Positions 24,355 through 32,113 of a stretch of 64,000 bases of DNA are shown here, in pieces. Made by a program: the position numbers and the translations under genes. The notes beneath the pieces are model-generated. The model did not search any database and was not told the origin of the DNA. It saw nothing but the letters and a program-made list of their open reading frames with translations. How positions within the stretch are numbered: the first letter of the stretch is position 1; the number at the start of each line of letters is the position of its first letter. This stretch comes from an uncultured Planctomycetia bacterium (GTDB lineage: Bacteria; Planctomycetota; Phycisphaerae; Phycisphaerales; SM1A02): assembly GCA_937871505.1 (NCBI GenBank), contig CALMPF010000042.1, positions 1 to 64,000 of the forward strand, given 5' to 3'.

Positions 24355-25605
24355 TCACTCCCCCGCCGGCGAGGCGCGATGGATCACGCGGATCCCGCGG
24401 GCATCGAGCGCCTGCTGGAGCTCGTCGCCGTGCGTCCGATCGCGGACCTCGACCGTGCAGAGGACGAGGACCGTCGAGACGTCGGGGCCGCCGAAGGCGC
24501 GCTCGTGGGTGATCTGGCGGACGCTCGCGCCCGTGGCGGCGATCGTCGAGGTCAGCTCGGCAAGCCCGCCCGGTCGATCGCGGATCACCGCGGTGAACTG
24601 CACGAGCCGACCATCGACCGCGAGGCCATGCTCGATCACGCGGCTGAGGACGACCGGATCGATGTTGCCGCCGCAGAGGACGAGGACGACGCGCTTCCCC
24701 CGAAGATCGCGCAGGGCGCCGCTCCCCTCGGCGAGGAGCGCAGCCAGCGGCGTCGCGCCGGCCCCCTCGACGACGCCCTTGAGCAGCTCCGCGAGGCGGA
24801 GGATCGCCAGCGAGATCGTCTCTTCGCCGACGGTCACGACCTCATCGACGTGCTGCCGGGCGATCCCGAAGGCCCGCAGCCCGACCATCGGCACCGCGAG
24901 GCCGTCCGCGAGCGTCGAGGGCATGGTGAGCATGACCGGAGCGCCGGCCTCGAGCGCCGCGACGTAGCTCGCGGCCCGCCTCGGCTCGACCCCGACGAGG
25001 CGCATCGCGGGCTTCCTGGTCTTGACGGCGAGGCCGATCCCGGCGATGAGCCCGGCGCCGCCGACGGGGACGATGATCGCGTCCGCGTCGGGCACCTGCT
25101 CGACGATCTCCAGGCCGATCGTTCCCTGGCCGGCGATGATCGCCGCGTCGTTGAACCCGTGGATGTAGCTGAGGCCCTCGGCGGCGACGAACTCGTCGGC
25201 CTTCTCCTTCGCCTCGGCGATGTTCTCGCCATGCAGCAGCACGCGGGCGCCGAGCCGGCGGCAGCGGGCCTGCTTCACGAGCGGCGCGAAGCGCGGCATC
25301 ACCACCGTCACCGGAACTCCGAGCTCGCGCCCGTGGAGCGCCAGGGCGAGCGCGTGGTTGCCCGCGCTGGCGGCGACGACGCCGCGGGCGCGGGAGTCGC
25401 CGTCGAGCAGGAGCAGCGCGTTGCGCGCGCCGCGCTCCTTGAAGGACCCTGTCCGCTGGAGGTACTCCAGCTTGCAGTGGACGCGGCAGCCGACGAGCTC
25501 GGAGAGCGCTTCGGACTCGGGACAGGGCGTTTCGAGGACGCCGTCGCGGATGCGATCGCGCGCCCTGACGATGTCGTCGAACGAGACGTCGCTCTCGCTG
25601 TTCAT
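24355..25605 (-). CDS. ilvA: Threonine dehydratase with ACT domain
   Basis: This 416-residue PLP enzyme deaminates threonine to 2-oxobutanoate. The PLP lysine is in GSFKERGARNAL, and the phosphate-binding glycine loop is VPVGGAGLIAGI. SAGNHALALAL and VMPRFAPLVK are family segments. A single C-terminal ACT domain starts at FTAVIRDRPGGLAELTSTIA and ends at IRVIHRAS, the arrangement of the shorter, catabolic or TdcB-like threonine ammonia-lyases that still carry a regulatory domain. It sits between pckA (43 bp) and nadE (4 bp) and is probably cotranscribed with them. The symbol reflects the family; isoleucine biosynthesis versus threonine catabolism is not resolved. Confidence 0.9.
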   Translation of the reverse strand: MNSESDVSFDDIVRARDRIRDGVLETPCPESEALSELVGCRVHCKLEYLQRTGSFKERGARNALLLLDGDSRARGVVAASAGNHALALALHGRELGVPVTVVMPRFAPLVKQARCRRLGARVLLHGENIAEAKEKADEFVAAEGLSYIHGFNDAAIIAGQGTIGLEIVEQVPDADAIIVPVGGAGLIAGIGLAVKTRKPAMRLVGVEPRRAASYVAALEAGAPVMLTMPSTLADGLAVPMVGLRAFGIARQHVDEVVTVGEETISLAILRLAELLKGVVEGAGATPLAALLAEGSGALRDLRGKRVVLVLCGGNIDPVVLSRVIEHGLAVDGRLVQFTAVIRDRPGGLAELTSTIAATGASVRQITHERAFGGPDVSTVLVLCTVEVRDRTHGDELQQALDARGIRVIHRASPAGE

Positions 25606-25648
25606 CGTCGGGCTCGCCCTCGCCGCGCTTCGCCCCGTCGAGGCCTGA

Positions 25649-27253
25649 TCACGACTTCGGTCCGGCGGCGCGGACGGCCTCCGAGAGCCGGAACTTCGCG
25701 TCGTTCTCGCGGAAGCGCCGGGCGAGATCGGCGGCCTTGGCGTCGTAGGCCGCAGGATCGGACCACGTGTTGCGCGGGTCGAGGACCTCCGAGGGGACGC
25801 CAGCGACCGCGGTGGGCATCGCGAGGCCGAAGACGGGGTGCTTCCTCCAGCTCGCTCCGCGCAGCGAGCCGTCGAGGATCGCGTTGACGAAGGCGCGCGT
25901 CCACGCGAGCTTGAATCGGTGGCCGGTGCCGTAGGGACCGCCGGTCCAGCCGGTGTTGAGCAGCCAGACGTCGCAGCCATGCCTGGCGATGCGGCTGGCG
26001 AGAAGCTCCGCATAGACCATCGGCTCGCGCGGCATGAAGGGGCCGCCGAAGCAGACGGAGAAGTTCGGCTGCGGCTCCGTCACGCCGGCCTCGGTGCCCG
26101 CGAGCTTCGAGGTGTAGCCGTTGACGAAGTAGTACTGCGCCTGCTCCGGGGTGAGCTTGCTCACGGGCGGGAGCACGCCGAAGGCGTCCGCCGTGAGGAA
26201 GATCACGTTGCGCGGATGCCCGGCGACCGAGGGGATCCGGGCGTTGGCGATGTAGGAGACCGGATAGGTGACCCGGGTGTTCTCCGTCCTGGAGCCGTCG
26301 TCGTAGTCCGGCTCGCGGGTGACCGGATCGAGGACCACGTTCTCGAGCACCGAACCGAAGCGGATCGCGTTCCAGATCTCCGGCTCGCCTTCCTTCGAGA
26401 GCTTGATGCACTTGGCATAGCAGCCGCCCTCGACGTTGAAGATGCCCCGATCGGACCAGCCATGCTCGTCGTCGCCGACGAGGTCGCGGTTCGGGTCGGC
26501 CGAGAGCGTCGTCTTCCCGGTGCCCGAGAGGCCGAAGAAGATCGCGACGTTCGCGGGGTCCTTGCGGTCCACGTTCGCGGAGCAGTGCATCGGGAAGACG
26601 CCCCCGTCGCACATCTCGGGGAGGTCGTAGTTCATCGCGTAGAAGATCGACTTCTTGATCTCCCCGGCGTAGCGAGTCCCGATGATGACGACCGTCCGCT
26701 TCTCCAGCGACTGGACGATCGCCAGAGTGCTGCGGACGCCGAACCGCACAGGATCGTCGATCCGCAGGTTGCAGGCGTTGATGATCGTCCAGTCCGGCTC
26801 GAAGCCCTCGGCGATCTCCTCGGCCGGAGCGTTGATGAAGAGCGTCCGGGCGAAGAGGCTGTGCCACGCCTCCTCGGTGATCACCGAGACCTTGAGCCGG
26901 TAGCGAGGATCGGCGCCGGCGTAGCCGTCGAAGCGGAAGAGCTCCTTCTTCTGGCCGAGGTGCCGCAGGGCGAGGTCGCGCAGGGCGTCGAAGTTCGCGG
27001 GCGAGATCGGCTGGTTGACCTTGCCCCACGCGATCGAGCCGTGGATCCCCGGCGTGTCCTCGAGGAACTTGTCGTTCGGACTGCGTCCCGTCCGCTCGCC
27101 GGTGTCGCACATCAGGGCGCCGTTGGCGGCGAGGACACCCTCGTTCCGCCGGATCGCCTGCTCGATCAGCAGCGGCACCGAGAGATTGCGGTGCATCGTC
27201 GCGCTTCCGAAGGCGTGTCCGAGATCGATCCGGTTGGCGGTGGCGGTGGTCAT
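25649..27253 (-). CDS. pckA: Phosphoenolpyruvate carboxykinase (ATP)
   Basis: This 534-residue enzyme converts oxaloacetate to phosphoenolpyruvate with ATP, the entry to gluconeogenesis. The ATP-type signatures are present: RTGRSPNDKF near the N-terminus, GTRYAGEIKKSIF, the P-loop GLSGTGKTTLSADPNR, GDDEHGWSDRGIFNVEGGCY, and RVTYPVSYIANA near the hinge. GCDVWLLNTGWTGGPYGTG lies in the C-terminal half. The length is typical (about 530). It is the first gene of the pckA-ilvA-nadE cluster. The 590-bp spacer ahead contains 14-bp repeats, and I could not identify the promoter. Confidence 0.97.
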   Translation of the reverse strand: MTTATANRIDLGHAFGSATMHRNLSVPLLIEQAIRRNEGVLAANGALMCDTGERTGRSPNDKFLEDTPGIHGSIAWGKVNQPISPANFDALRDLALRHLGQKKELFRFDGYAGADPRYRLKVSVITEEAWHSLFARTLFINAPAEEIAEGFEPDWTIINACNLRIDDPVRFGVRSTLAIVQSLEKRTVVIIGTRYAGEIKKSIFYAMNYDLPEMCDGGVFPMHCSANVDRKDPANVAIFFGLSGTGKTTLSADPNRDLVGDDEHGWSDRGIFNVEGGCYAKCIKLSKEGEPEIWNAIRFGSVLENVVLDPVTREPDYDDGSRTENTRVTYPVSYIANARIPSVAGHPRNVIFLTADAFGVLPPVSKLTPEQAQYYFVNGYTSKLAGTEAGVTEPQPNFSVCFGGPFMPREPMVYAELLASRIARHGCDVWLLNTGWTGGPYGTGHRFKLAWTRAFVNAILDGSLRGASWRKHPVFGLAMPTAVAGVPSEVLDPRNTWSDPAAYDAKAADLARRFRENDAKFRLSEAVRAAGPKS

Positions 27254-27385
27254 GACGAGGCGAGTCGGGTGGGTTGCGTGGGGTCGAGCTGGATCGGACT
27301 GGAGGGTGCCGCTCGGGACGATCGCGATGCCGGAGAGATCGCCCGGCGCGGCCGGAGTGGATGAATCGTTCAGGCGCCTCCTGCC

Positions 27386-27441
27386 CAGCGCCTTCGGCAC
27401 AGCGCCTTCTTCCCAGCGCCTTCGGCCCAGCATCATCGGCA
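27386..27441 (+). repeat. Four 14-bp tandem units
   Basis: The units are CAGCGCCTTCGGCA, CAGCGCCTTCTTCC, CAGCGCCTTCGGCC and CAGCATCATCGGCA. They lie about 130 bp upstream of pckA. The 14-bp period is shared with the arrays at 863, 31215 and 47465, though the units differ. Confidence 0.85.
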
Positions 27442-27824
27442 CGCTCCGCCCATCGCGGAGGCGGCGCCCGCGACCGCCGCAGGCACCGTGGGCCGCGGCG
27501 CTCGCTCGCGGCGCCGGGCCGCGCGCCCGCCGCACGCGGGGATGGTACACGCAACCGGATGCCGCGCCCGGGCGGACCGGCCGCGCGCGACGCGATGGCT
27601 TCGAGAGCGCGCAGCCCGCGATGAGGATGCGAGCCCGGATGCCCGATCGCGGGCGTGATCGCGAGCGCTCGCGGTCCCCGCAGAGCCTCCGACAGAACCG
27701 TCCGCCGACTTCGTCGGCAGCGACATGACGACGGCGCTGCGCGCTCCCGCGCTCCCGCCCCCCGCCTTCCCGGCGCCCTCCCCCCCCGTCCCCCGGGGGG
27801 CCGGATGCGCTCGGCACAAGCTGC

Positions 27825-27830
27825 TACGAT
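27825..27830 (+). promoter_or_regulatory. Candidate -10 box of tRNA-His
   Basis: GCTACGAT includes TACGAT, 13 nt before the tRNA. No good -35 is seen at 16-17 bp. Confidence 0.5.
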
Positions 27831-27843
27831 GCCGCCTTCTTGC

Positions 27844-27917
27844 GGAGACCGTAGCTCAGTTGGCAGAGCACCGGATTGTGGTTCCGGCCGTCGCGGGTTC
27901 AAATCCCGTCGGTCTCC
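27844..27917 (+). tRNA. tRNA-His (GTG)
   Basis: The acceptor stem has the extra G-1 pair typical of bacterial tRNA-His: G at 27844 opposite the C at 27917, then GAGACCG with CGGTCTC. The D arm is TAGCTCAGTTGGCAGAGCA, the anticodon loop holds GTG, and the T arm is GCGGG-TTCAAAT-CCCGT. CCA is not encoded. A GC-rich imperfect inverted repeat follows at about 27932-27957 and may terminate the transcript. Confidence 0.97.
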
Positions 27918-28111
27918 CTTCGATCGCCCGCAGCCCGGGCGACGCGTCGCCGGGGGCTTCCCCTTCAATCGCGTTCGTCGAGCCGGTTCGGGGCGCCGGT
28001 TCGGGGACTCAGATCGCGGAGACTCCTCGTGGCGCCGATTTCTGAAGCTCGCCCCCGACGCCAGCTCCCGAACCTCGCCCCCGGCGCTTGCTCCGCAGTG
28101 AGGCTCGACGC

Positions 28112-28984
28112 ATGACCGCGCCCTCCCTTCATGTCGCTGCGATCCAGCACGACATCGCGTGGGAGCGCAAGCCGGTCAACCACGCGACCGTGGAGTCGAT
28201 GATCGAGCGCGCCGGGCTCCCAGAGGGAACCCTGGTCGCGCTGCCCGAGCTCTTCGACACCGGGTTCTCGCTGGAGCTGGAGACGATCGTCGACGAGACG
28301 ACGATCCCGTGGGCGGCCGACTGCGCCCGGCGCCATCGGATCCAGCTCGTCGCGAGCGACGCCCGCATCGGCGCCGACGCGAGGGGGCGGAACTGCGCGA
28401 CGATCGTGCGTGCGGATGGCTCCGTCGCGGGGACCTACGAGAAGCTTCACCCCTTCTCCTTCGGGCGGGAAGGCGAGCGCTACTCGGGCGGCGATCACCT
28501 CCTGCTCGCCACCGTCGGCGGCGCGAGGGTCGCGCCCCTGATCTGCTACGACCTGCGCTTTCCCGAAGCGTGGCGTCTCGCCGCCCTCGCCGGGGCCGAG
28601 GTCTTCGTGATCGGGGCGAACTGGCCAGACGCCCGGCAGGCGCACTGGCGCGCGCTCTGCATCGCCCGGGCGATCGAGAACCAGGCCTTCGTCGTCGCGG
28701 TCAACCGGGTCGGACGCGATCCGACGCTCTCCTACGCAGGCGGATCGCTGATCGTCGATCCTCGCGGGACGGTCCTCGCAGAGGCCGGGTGCGAGCCTGA
28801 GGTGCTTCAGGCGACGCTCGATCTTGACGGGCTCCGGGCCTGGCGGCGGGACTTCCCGGCGCTGCGCGACGTGCGCCGCGGGTTCCTCGGAGAGGCCGCG
28901 ATCGTCAGCGGGCGCGCCGCGGCGACCGTCGCGGGCGCCGCGACCGTCGCAGGCATGGCGGCCGACGCGGCGCCGTCGCCGTGA
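28112..28984 (+). CDS. Nitrilase-superfamily amidohydrolase (omega-amidase-like)
   Basis: This 290-residue protein is a carbon-nitrogen hydrolase. The catalytic Glu-Lys-Cys triad is clear: LPELFDTGFS, TYEKLHPFSF and PLICYDLRFPEAWR. The sequence around it (TGFSLE, HPFSFGREGERYSGGD, GGSLIVDPRGTVLAEAG) is most like omega-amidases of the YafV/Nit2 type, which hydrolyse 2-oxoglutaramate or 2-oxosuccinamate in methionine salvage and glutamine metabolism. The C-terminal 30 residues are a low-complexity Ala/Val/Gly tail. The ATG at 28112 is the natural start. It lies 194 bp after tRNA-His, in its own transcription unit as far as can be seen. Confidence 0.85.
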   Translation: MTAPSLHVAAIQHDIAWERKPVNHATVESMIERAGLPEGTLVALPELFDTGFSLELETIVDETTIPWAADCARRHRIQLVASDARIGADARGRNCATIVRADGSVAGTYEKLHPFSFGREGERYSGGDHLLLATVGGARVAPLICYDLRFPEAWRLAALAGAEVFVIGANWPDARQAHWRALCIARAIENQAFVVAVNRVGRDPTLSYAGGSLIVDPRGTVLAEAGCEPEVLQATLDLDGLRAWRRDFPALRDVRRGFLGEAAIVSGRAAATVAGAATVAGMAADAAPSP

Positions 28985-29019
28985 CGAGCGGTCTCGCCGC
29001 GGCATGACCCGCAGCCGCG

Positions 29020-29047
29020 TTGACGCTGCGATTCCCTCCAGTACACT
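29020..29047 (+). promoter_or_regulatory. Sigma-70-type promoter
   Basis: TTGACG and TACACT are separated by 16 bp. The predicted start lies just before the GTG at 29059. The pair is nearly the same as the promoter at 14749-14776. Confidence 0.8.
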
Positions 29048-29058
29048 CCCCCGCCAGC

Positions 29059-29685
29059 GTGTCCGGCGACGTGCATCGAACCACCGGTCCTCATCGGACG
29101 CAGTCGCGAAGCGCCAACTCGGCGCTCGCGGCGGCCATCCGCCGCGCGTACTTCGCCGAGCTCGGCGCCGCCGCCGCGCGCTATCAGGCGAACCCCGATC
29201 GGTTCCTCGACTTCTGCCTGCGGCGCGACCCGGGCACGACGCTTGGAACCGCGCGGCTGATCGGGCATCTCGACGACCTGCTCCTCGCGGCAGCCTGCAT
29301 CAACGATGTCGCCGCCGCGTGGGCCGACCTGCTCGATCGACACGAGCGCGCCCTCGCCATCGCGGCAGGAGAACTCCTCGGAAGGACGCCCTCCGGAGCC
29401 CGGTCATGCTCCGGTGCGTTCGCGGGCGATGGGCCCCTCGCTGCCAGACGGTGGCTGATCGAGCTCCGGCGGATCTCGATCGACCGAGCGCCGAGCGCAG
29501 CCCGCGCGAGGCCTGAGATCTCGCCGCAGGTCGAGAGCGCTCCCCTCGCCACTGCCCCGATTCCGCGCCAGTCGCTGGCCGCGTACGTCGGCGCCCAGCC
29601 GCTGCGGCGCTGGCTCGCGCAGCGGCTGCACGTCGATCTGGCGAGCCTGCGCCGGTCCAGCCTCGCCCTCAAAGGGGTCGGATGA
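29059..29685 (+). CDS. Putative sigma-factor-like protein, N-terminal part only
   Basis: I do not firmly recognise this 208-residue protein. The block RLIGHLDDLLLAAACINDVAAAWADLLDRH is reminiscent of the start of sigma-70 region 2 in a divergent group of planctomycete and myxobacterial sigma-like proteins (LxxLHLxDLYLAxACAxGDxxAWxxF). SLAAYVGAQPLRRWL resembles the downstream LxxYxGRGPLxxWL segment. The usual C-terminal region 4 helix-turn-helix is absent, and the frame stops soon after RRSSLALKGVG; no continuation in another frame was seen. It may be a truncated or anti-sigma-like relative. The GTG start was chosen because it lies just after a good promoter (29020-29047); the ATG at 29020 overlaps the -35 box. 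Confidence 0.5.
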   Translation: MSGDVHRTTGPHRTQSRSANSALAAAIRRAYFAELGAAAARYQANPDRFLDFCLRRDPGTTLGTARLIGHLDDLLLAAACINDVAAAWADLLDRHERALAIAAGELLGRTPSGARSCSGAFAGDGPLAARRWLIELRRISIDRAPSAARARPEISPQVESAPLATAPIPRQSLAAYVGAQPLRRWLAQRLHVDLASLRRSSLALKGVG

Positions 29686-30184
29686 CACGAGCGCGCGGGG
29701 CGGCGGCGTGCGAGTGACCGCGCCGCTCCCTCGAAGTCCGCGTCACGGAGCGACTTCAGCCTCCGAGAGATCGTGAGGCCGGGAGTTCGTCGCCGTCGGG
29801 GGCAGCTCGGGGTTGGGCGGCATGGGGCGACAGGGGGCGGCATGGGCGCCTTGCGAGGATCTCGACGAACTCGTGGGCTCCCAGAAAGGCCGATCGGGCG
29901 CTCAACACTACAGCGCTGGAGTGTTAACGCGAGCGGTCTGGCATGAGGACCGTCTCCCGGTCTGCGCGACCGGACGGAGCGAGCCGGGGAACGAAGCCAA
30001 CCCGGGTCTCTCAACGCGACGAGCGCCGCTTCGGCGGGGCGCACTCAGTGCCGAACGAGCGCGCACTCCGCCCGGGATGGACCCGCACGATCGCGCCGAA
30101 CGACCCCCGCTCCACGAAGGAGGCGCGTCCCGCTCTGGAGCTCCGCACGCCGGGCGCCGGCCATGGCGTCGGGCGGCGCGGGGT

Positions 30185-30404
30185 GCATGGCCGGTTCCGC
30201 AGCCATCTTCGCTGCGCGGCCACTCCCGGTGCGCGGCCCTCGAGGCCGCCTCGGGTGGCGTGCCTCACCCTCGGCCCCATCGTCGCCGAACTCGGGCCGC
30301 GCCGCACCCGACCTCTTGGGGTGCCGACACTCGTCGCACGCGAGTCCGGTGAAGCAGGAGCGGCCGGAACGGCCGCGCACCAGCGACGGCGGAATCTGCC
30401 ATCC
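30185..30404 (+). repeat. 220-bp inverted-repeat element, copy B
   Basis: The left end GCATGGCCGGTTCC (30185-30198) and right end GGAATCTGCCATCC (30391-30404) form an 11/14 inverted repeat. Two GCGGCC-N5-GGCCGC hairpins lie at 30233-30249 and 30360-30376, at the same offsets as in copy A (3304-3523, minus strand). The two copies have the same length and align without gaps. Loops differ while stems are kept. Confidence 0.8.
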
Positions 30405-30436
30405 ACCCGGCGGCTCGGTGACGGAGACTCCTCCGC

Positions 30437-30464
30437 TTGACACCTCCGGCGTTCGGCGTAGTCT
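30437..30464 (+). promoter_or_regulatory. Sigma-70-type promoter upstream of tRNA-Phe
   Basis: TTGACA and TAGTCT are separated by 16 bp. The tRNA begins about 125 nt after the predicted start. Confidence 0.7.
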
Positions 30465-30594
30465 TTGCGTTCCCGCTCCGCCGCCGGAGGCCGAGCGCCG
30501 AGCCCCGCGCTCTGCGAGTTCGCCTCCGACGCCCGCGAACGGAGAGGTCCCTCAGGCCGACCGTTGCCGATCATCGATCGTCGCGGCCGTCTGC

Positions 30595-30667
30595 GGCCAG
30601 GTAGCTCAGTTGGTAGAGCACCGCATTGAAAATGCGGGTGTCGGCGGTTCAAGTCCGCCTCTGGCCA
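30595..30667 (+). tRNA. tRNA-Phe (GAA)
   Basis: The 73-nt cloverleaf pairs GGCCAGG with TCTGGCC. The D arm is TAGCTCAGTTGGTAGAGCA, the anticodon arm is CGCAT-TGAAAAT-GCG-like with GAA, and the T arm is GGCGG-TTCAAGT-CCGCC. The discriminator is A, and CCA is not encoded. Confidence 0.97.
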
Positions 30668-31009
30668 TTTCCGAACCCGCGCCGTTCCCGCCCTCGCGCA
30701 GACGGACGCGCCCCCGCGCGGGATCCTCGCCGCCCCGATCGACTTCCCGCAGGTCTTGCGCGCCGATCTGCCCGGCAGGGCTTCCCGGATGATCTGCCGC
30801 GCACGCCTTCCTCGAGAGTCTGCCGCTCAGATCGAGGTCGCCGGGCGGTCTAGACCACCACCGTTCGGACGCGCTCCGGGGCGCCGGAGGTCGTTGCCGG
30901 GGGTCGGCACCGGCTTGGGGCGCCCGAGCGCAGACCCGCAGCGTTGCGTCGGTGGGGCTGGGTGGCGCCGACGGGTCGCCGTCGAGCGTCGATCGAACGT
31001 GCCGTCCGC
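30668..31009. other. Spacer between tRNA-Phe and the rpsD promoter
   Basis: About 340 bp without a supported gene. Nothing beyond GC-rich local palindromes is seen, and there is no T-tract terminator after tRNA-Phe. Confidence 0.4.
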
Positions 31010-31038
31010 TTGACGTGCGCAGGGGAGGTGGCGATACT
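31010..31038 (+). promoter_or_regulatory. Sigma-70-type promoter for rpsD
   Basis: TTGACG and GATACT are separated by 17 bp. They lie about 400 nt ahead of the rpsD start codon. Confidence 0.65.
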
Positions 31039-31438
31039 TCTCGATTCCCTTGAGGGCGCTTCGACGGCGGGGCCCCTTGCTCGTTGCGCGGTCGAACCCG
31101 TCGGGGTCGGCCCGCCATTCGCGGCAGCGAGGTGCCATCGGTCCGCCGGCGCCCCCTTCGGTCGCGTTCGGCGACAGCCCGCCTCGGCCGCTCTTGGCCT
31201 CGGCGACCAGCCGACCCGGCTTCGGCCACCCGGCTTCGGCCACCCGGCCTTGGCGACTCGTCGGCGACCCCCGGGCCTTCGGCCCGAGTCGGCCAGTGAG
31301 CATCTCGCCTCGAGATGCACCGACCGTCCTGCTCCTTCCTTCGGGCCGTTGCGTCGGCTCGACCGGACCCTCCAGGCTCCCGCCAGGTTTCCCCGGCAGA
31401 CTCGCACCGCCTCCGTCCACCCGCCTCCTCGACTCCAC
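31039..31438 (+). promoter_or_regulatory. Long 5' leader of rpsD
   Basis: If the promoter at 31010-31038 is used, rpsD has a leader of about 395 nt. It is GC-rich and includes three 14-bp repeats (31215-31256). Genes for ribosomal protein S4 are often self-regulated by S4 binding to a structured leader, which makes the length suggestive. No match to a known S4-leader fold was checked, and the absence of a strong Shine-Dalgarno directly before the ATG is also visible. Confidence 0.4.
31215..31256 (+). repeat. Three 14-bp tandem units in the rpsD leader
   Basis: The units are CCCGGCTTCGGCCA (twice) and CCCGGCCTTGGCGA. Each carries GGC..CGGCC complementarity, so adjacent units could pair in RNA. 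Confidence 0.85.
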
Positions 31439-32038
31439 ATGGCTCGATACACCGGTCCCAAGGTCAAGCTCTCCCGCAAGGTGGGTGTGCCCATCGCGGA
31501 TACGCCCAAGCACACCGTCAAGCGGCAACTGACCCCCCCGGGGATGCACGGCGCCCGCGGCCGCCGGGCCAAGGACTACGGAATCCGCAAGAACGAGAAG
31601 CAGAAGCTGCGCTTCCACTACAGCGTGCTGGAGCGCCAGTTCCGCCGCTACATGGACATGGCTTCGCGGAGCAAGGGCAACACCGGCGAGGTGCTGCTCC
31701 AGATCCTCGAACGCCGGCTCGACAACGTCGTTCGCCGGGCCGGCTTCTGCCGGACGATCTGGGCGGCGCGGCAGCTCGTGGTGCACGGCCACGTGCTGGT
31801 CAACGGCCGCAAGGTCGACCGGCCGAGCTACGCCATGACCCCCGGCGAGGCGATCACCCTCAAGCCCGGCATTCACAAGCTGGTTCGAGACAGCATGGAG
31901 ACGATGGCCGGTCACATCGTGCCCGGCTGGATGGACGTCAACCCCGCCGAGCTCTCGATCCGGGTGACGGCGAATCCGACCTCCGACCAGATTCCGTTCG
32001 ACGTCAACACCAACCTGATCGTCGAGTTCTACAAGTAA
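31439..32038 (+). CDS. rpsD: 30S ribosomal protein S4
   Basis: This 199-residue primary 16S rRNA-binding protein starts MARYTGPKVKLSRKVG and has the PPGMHGARGRR.KDYG block. The S4 RNA-binding domain follows with LERRLDNVVRRAGF, ARQLVVHGHVLVNGRKVDRPSY and IPFDVNTNLIVEFYK at the end. The cysteine-rich zinc knuckle found in some S4 proteins is absent (type without zinc). Outside the usual S13-S11-S4-rpoA operon, it is followed after 75 bp by a PpiD/SurA-like gene on the same strand. A long leader precedes it. Confidence 0.98.
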   Translation: MARYTGPKVKLSRKVGVPIADTPKHTVKRQLTPPGMHGARGRRAKDYGIRKNEKQKLRFHYSVLERQFRRYMDMASRSKGNTGEVLLQILERRLDNVVRRAGFCRTIWAARQLVVHGHVLVNGRKVDRPSYAMTPGEAITLKPGIHKLVRDSMETMAGHIVPGWMDVNPAELSIRVTANPTSDQIPFDVNTNLIVEFYK

Positions 32039-32113
32039 CCGCCGTCGTCCGGTCACCTGCCGCCGGCTGCGCGGACGTCGCCTCCGGACGGCCGTGGCCC
32101 GAGGGTCACGGGC

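Larger units (their letters stand above)
27254..27843. other. Spacer between pckA and tRNA-His
   Basis: This stretch holds a 14-bp tandem array (27386-27441), a C7/C5-G6 palindromic run near 27780-27800 and the -10 box of tRNA-His. Candidate frames are Arg/Ala-rich and not supported as genes. Confidence 0.5.
29686..30594. other. 909-bp gene-poor spacer with element copy B
   Basis: No gene is supported. The spacer contains the second copy of the 220-bp element (30185-30404) and a promoter (30437-30464) that most likely serves tRNA-Phe. The palindromic CACTACAGCGCTGGAGTG at about 29905-29922 is a small local inverted repeat. Long frames on both strands here are GC-driven. Confidence 0.6.

Noticed and set aside
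27660..27843. Possible small gene or ncRNA upstream of tRNA-His
   Set aside because: Frames are short and GC-driven. No match to RNase P, tmRNA, SRP or 6S RNA hallmarks could be seen.
30011..30652. Long Arg/Ala/Pro-rich frames on both strands between 29.8 and 30.7 kb
   Set aside because: They cross the 220-bp element, a promoter and tRNA-Phe. The protein similarity between these frames and those at 3.1-3.5 kb comes from the shared DNA element, not from a gene.
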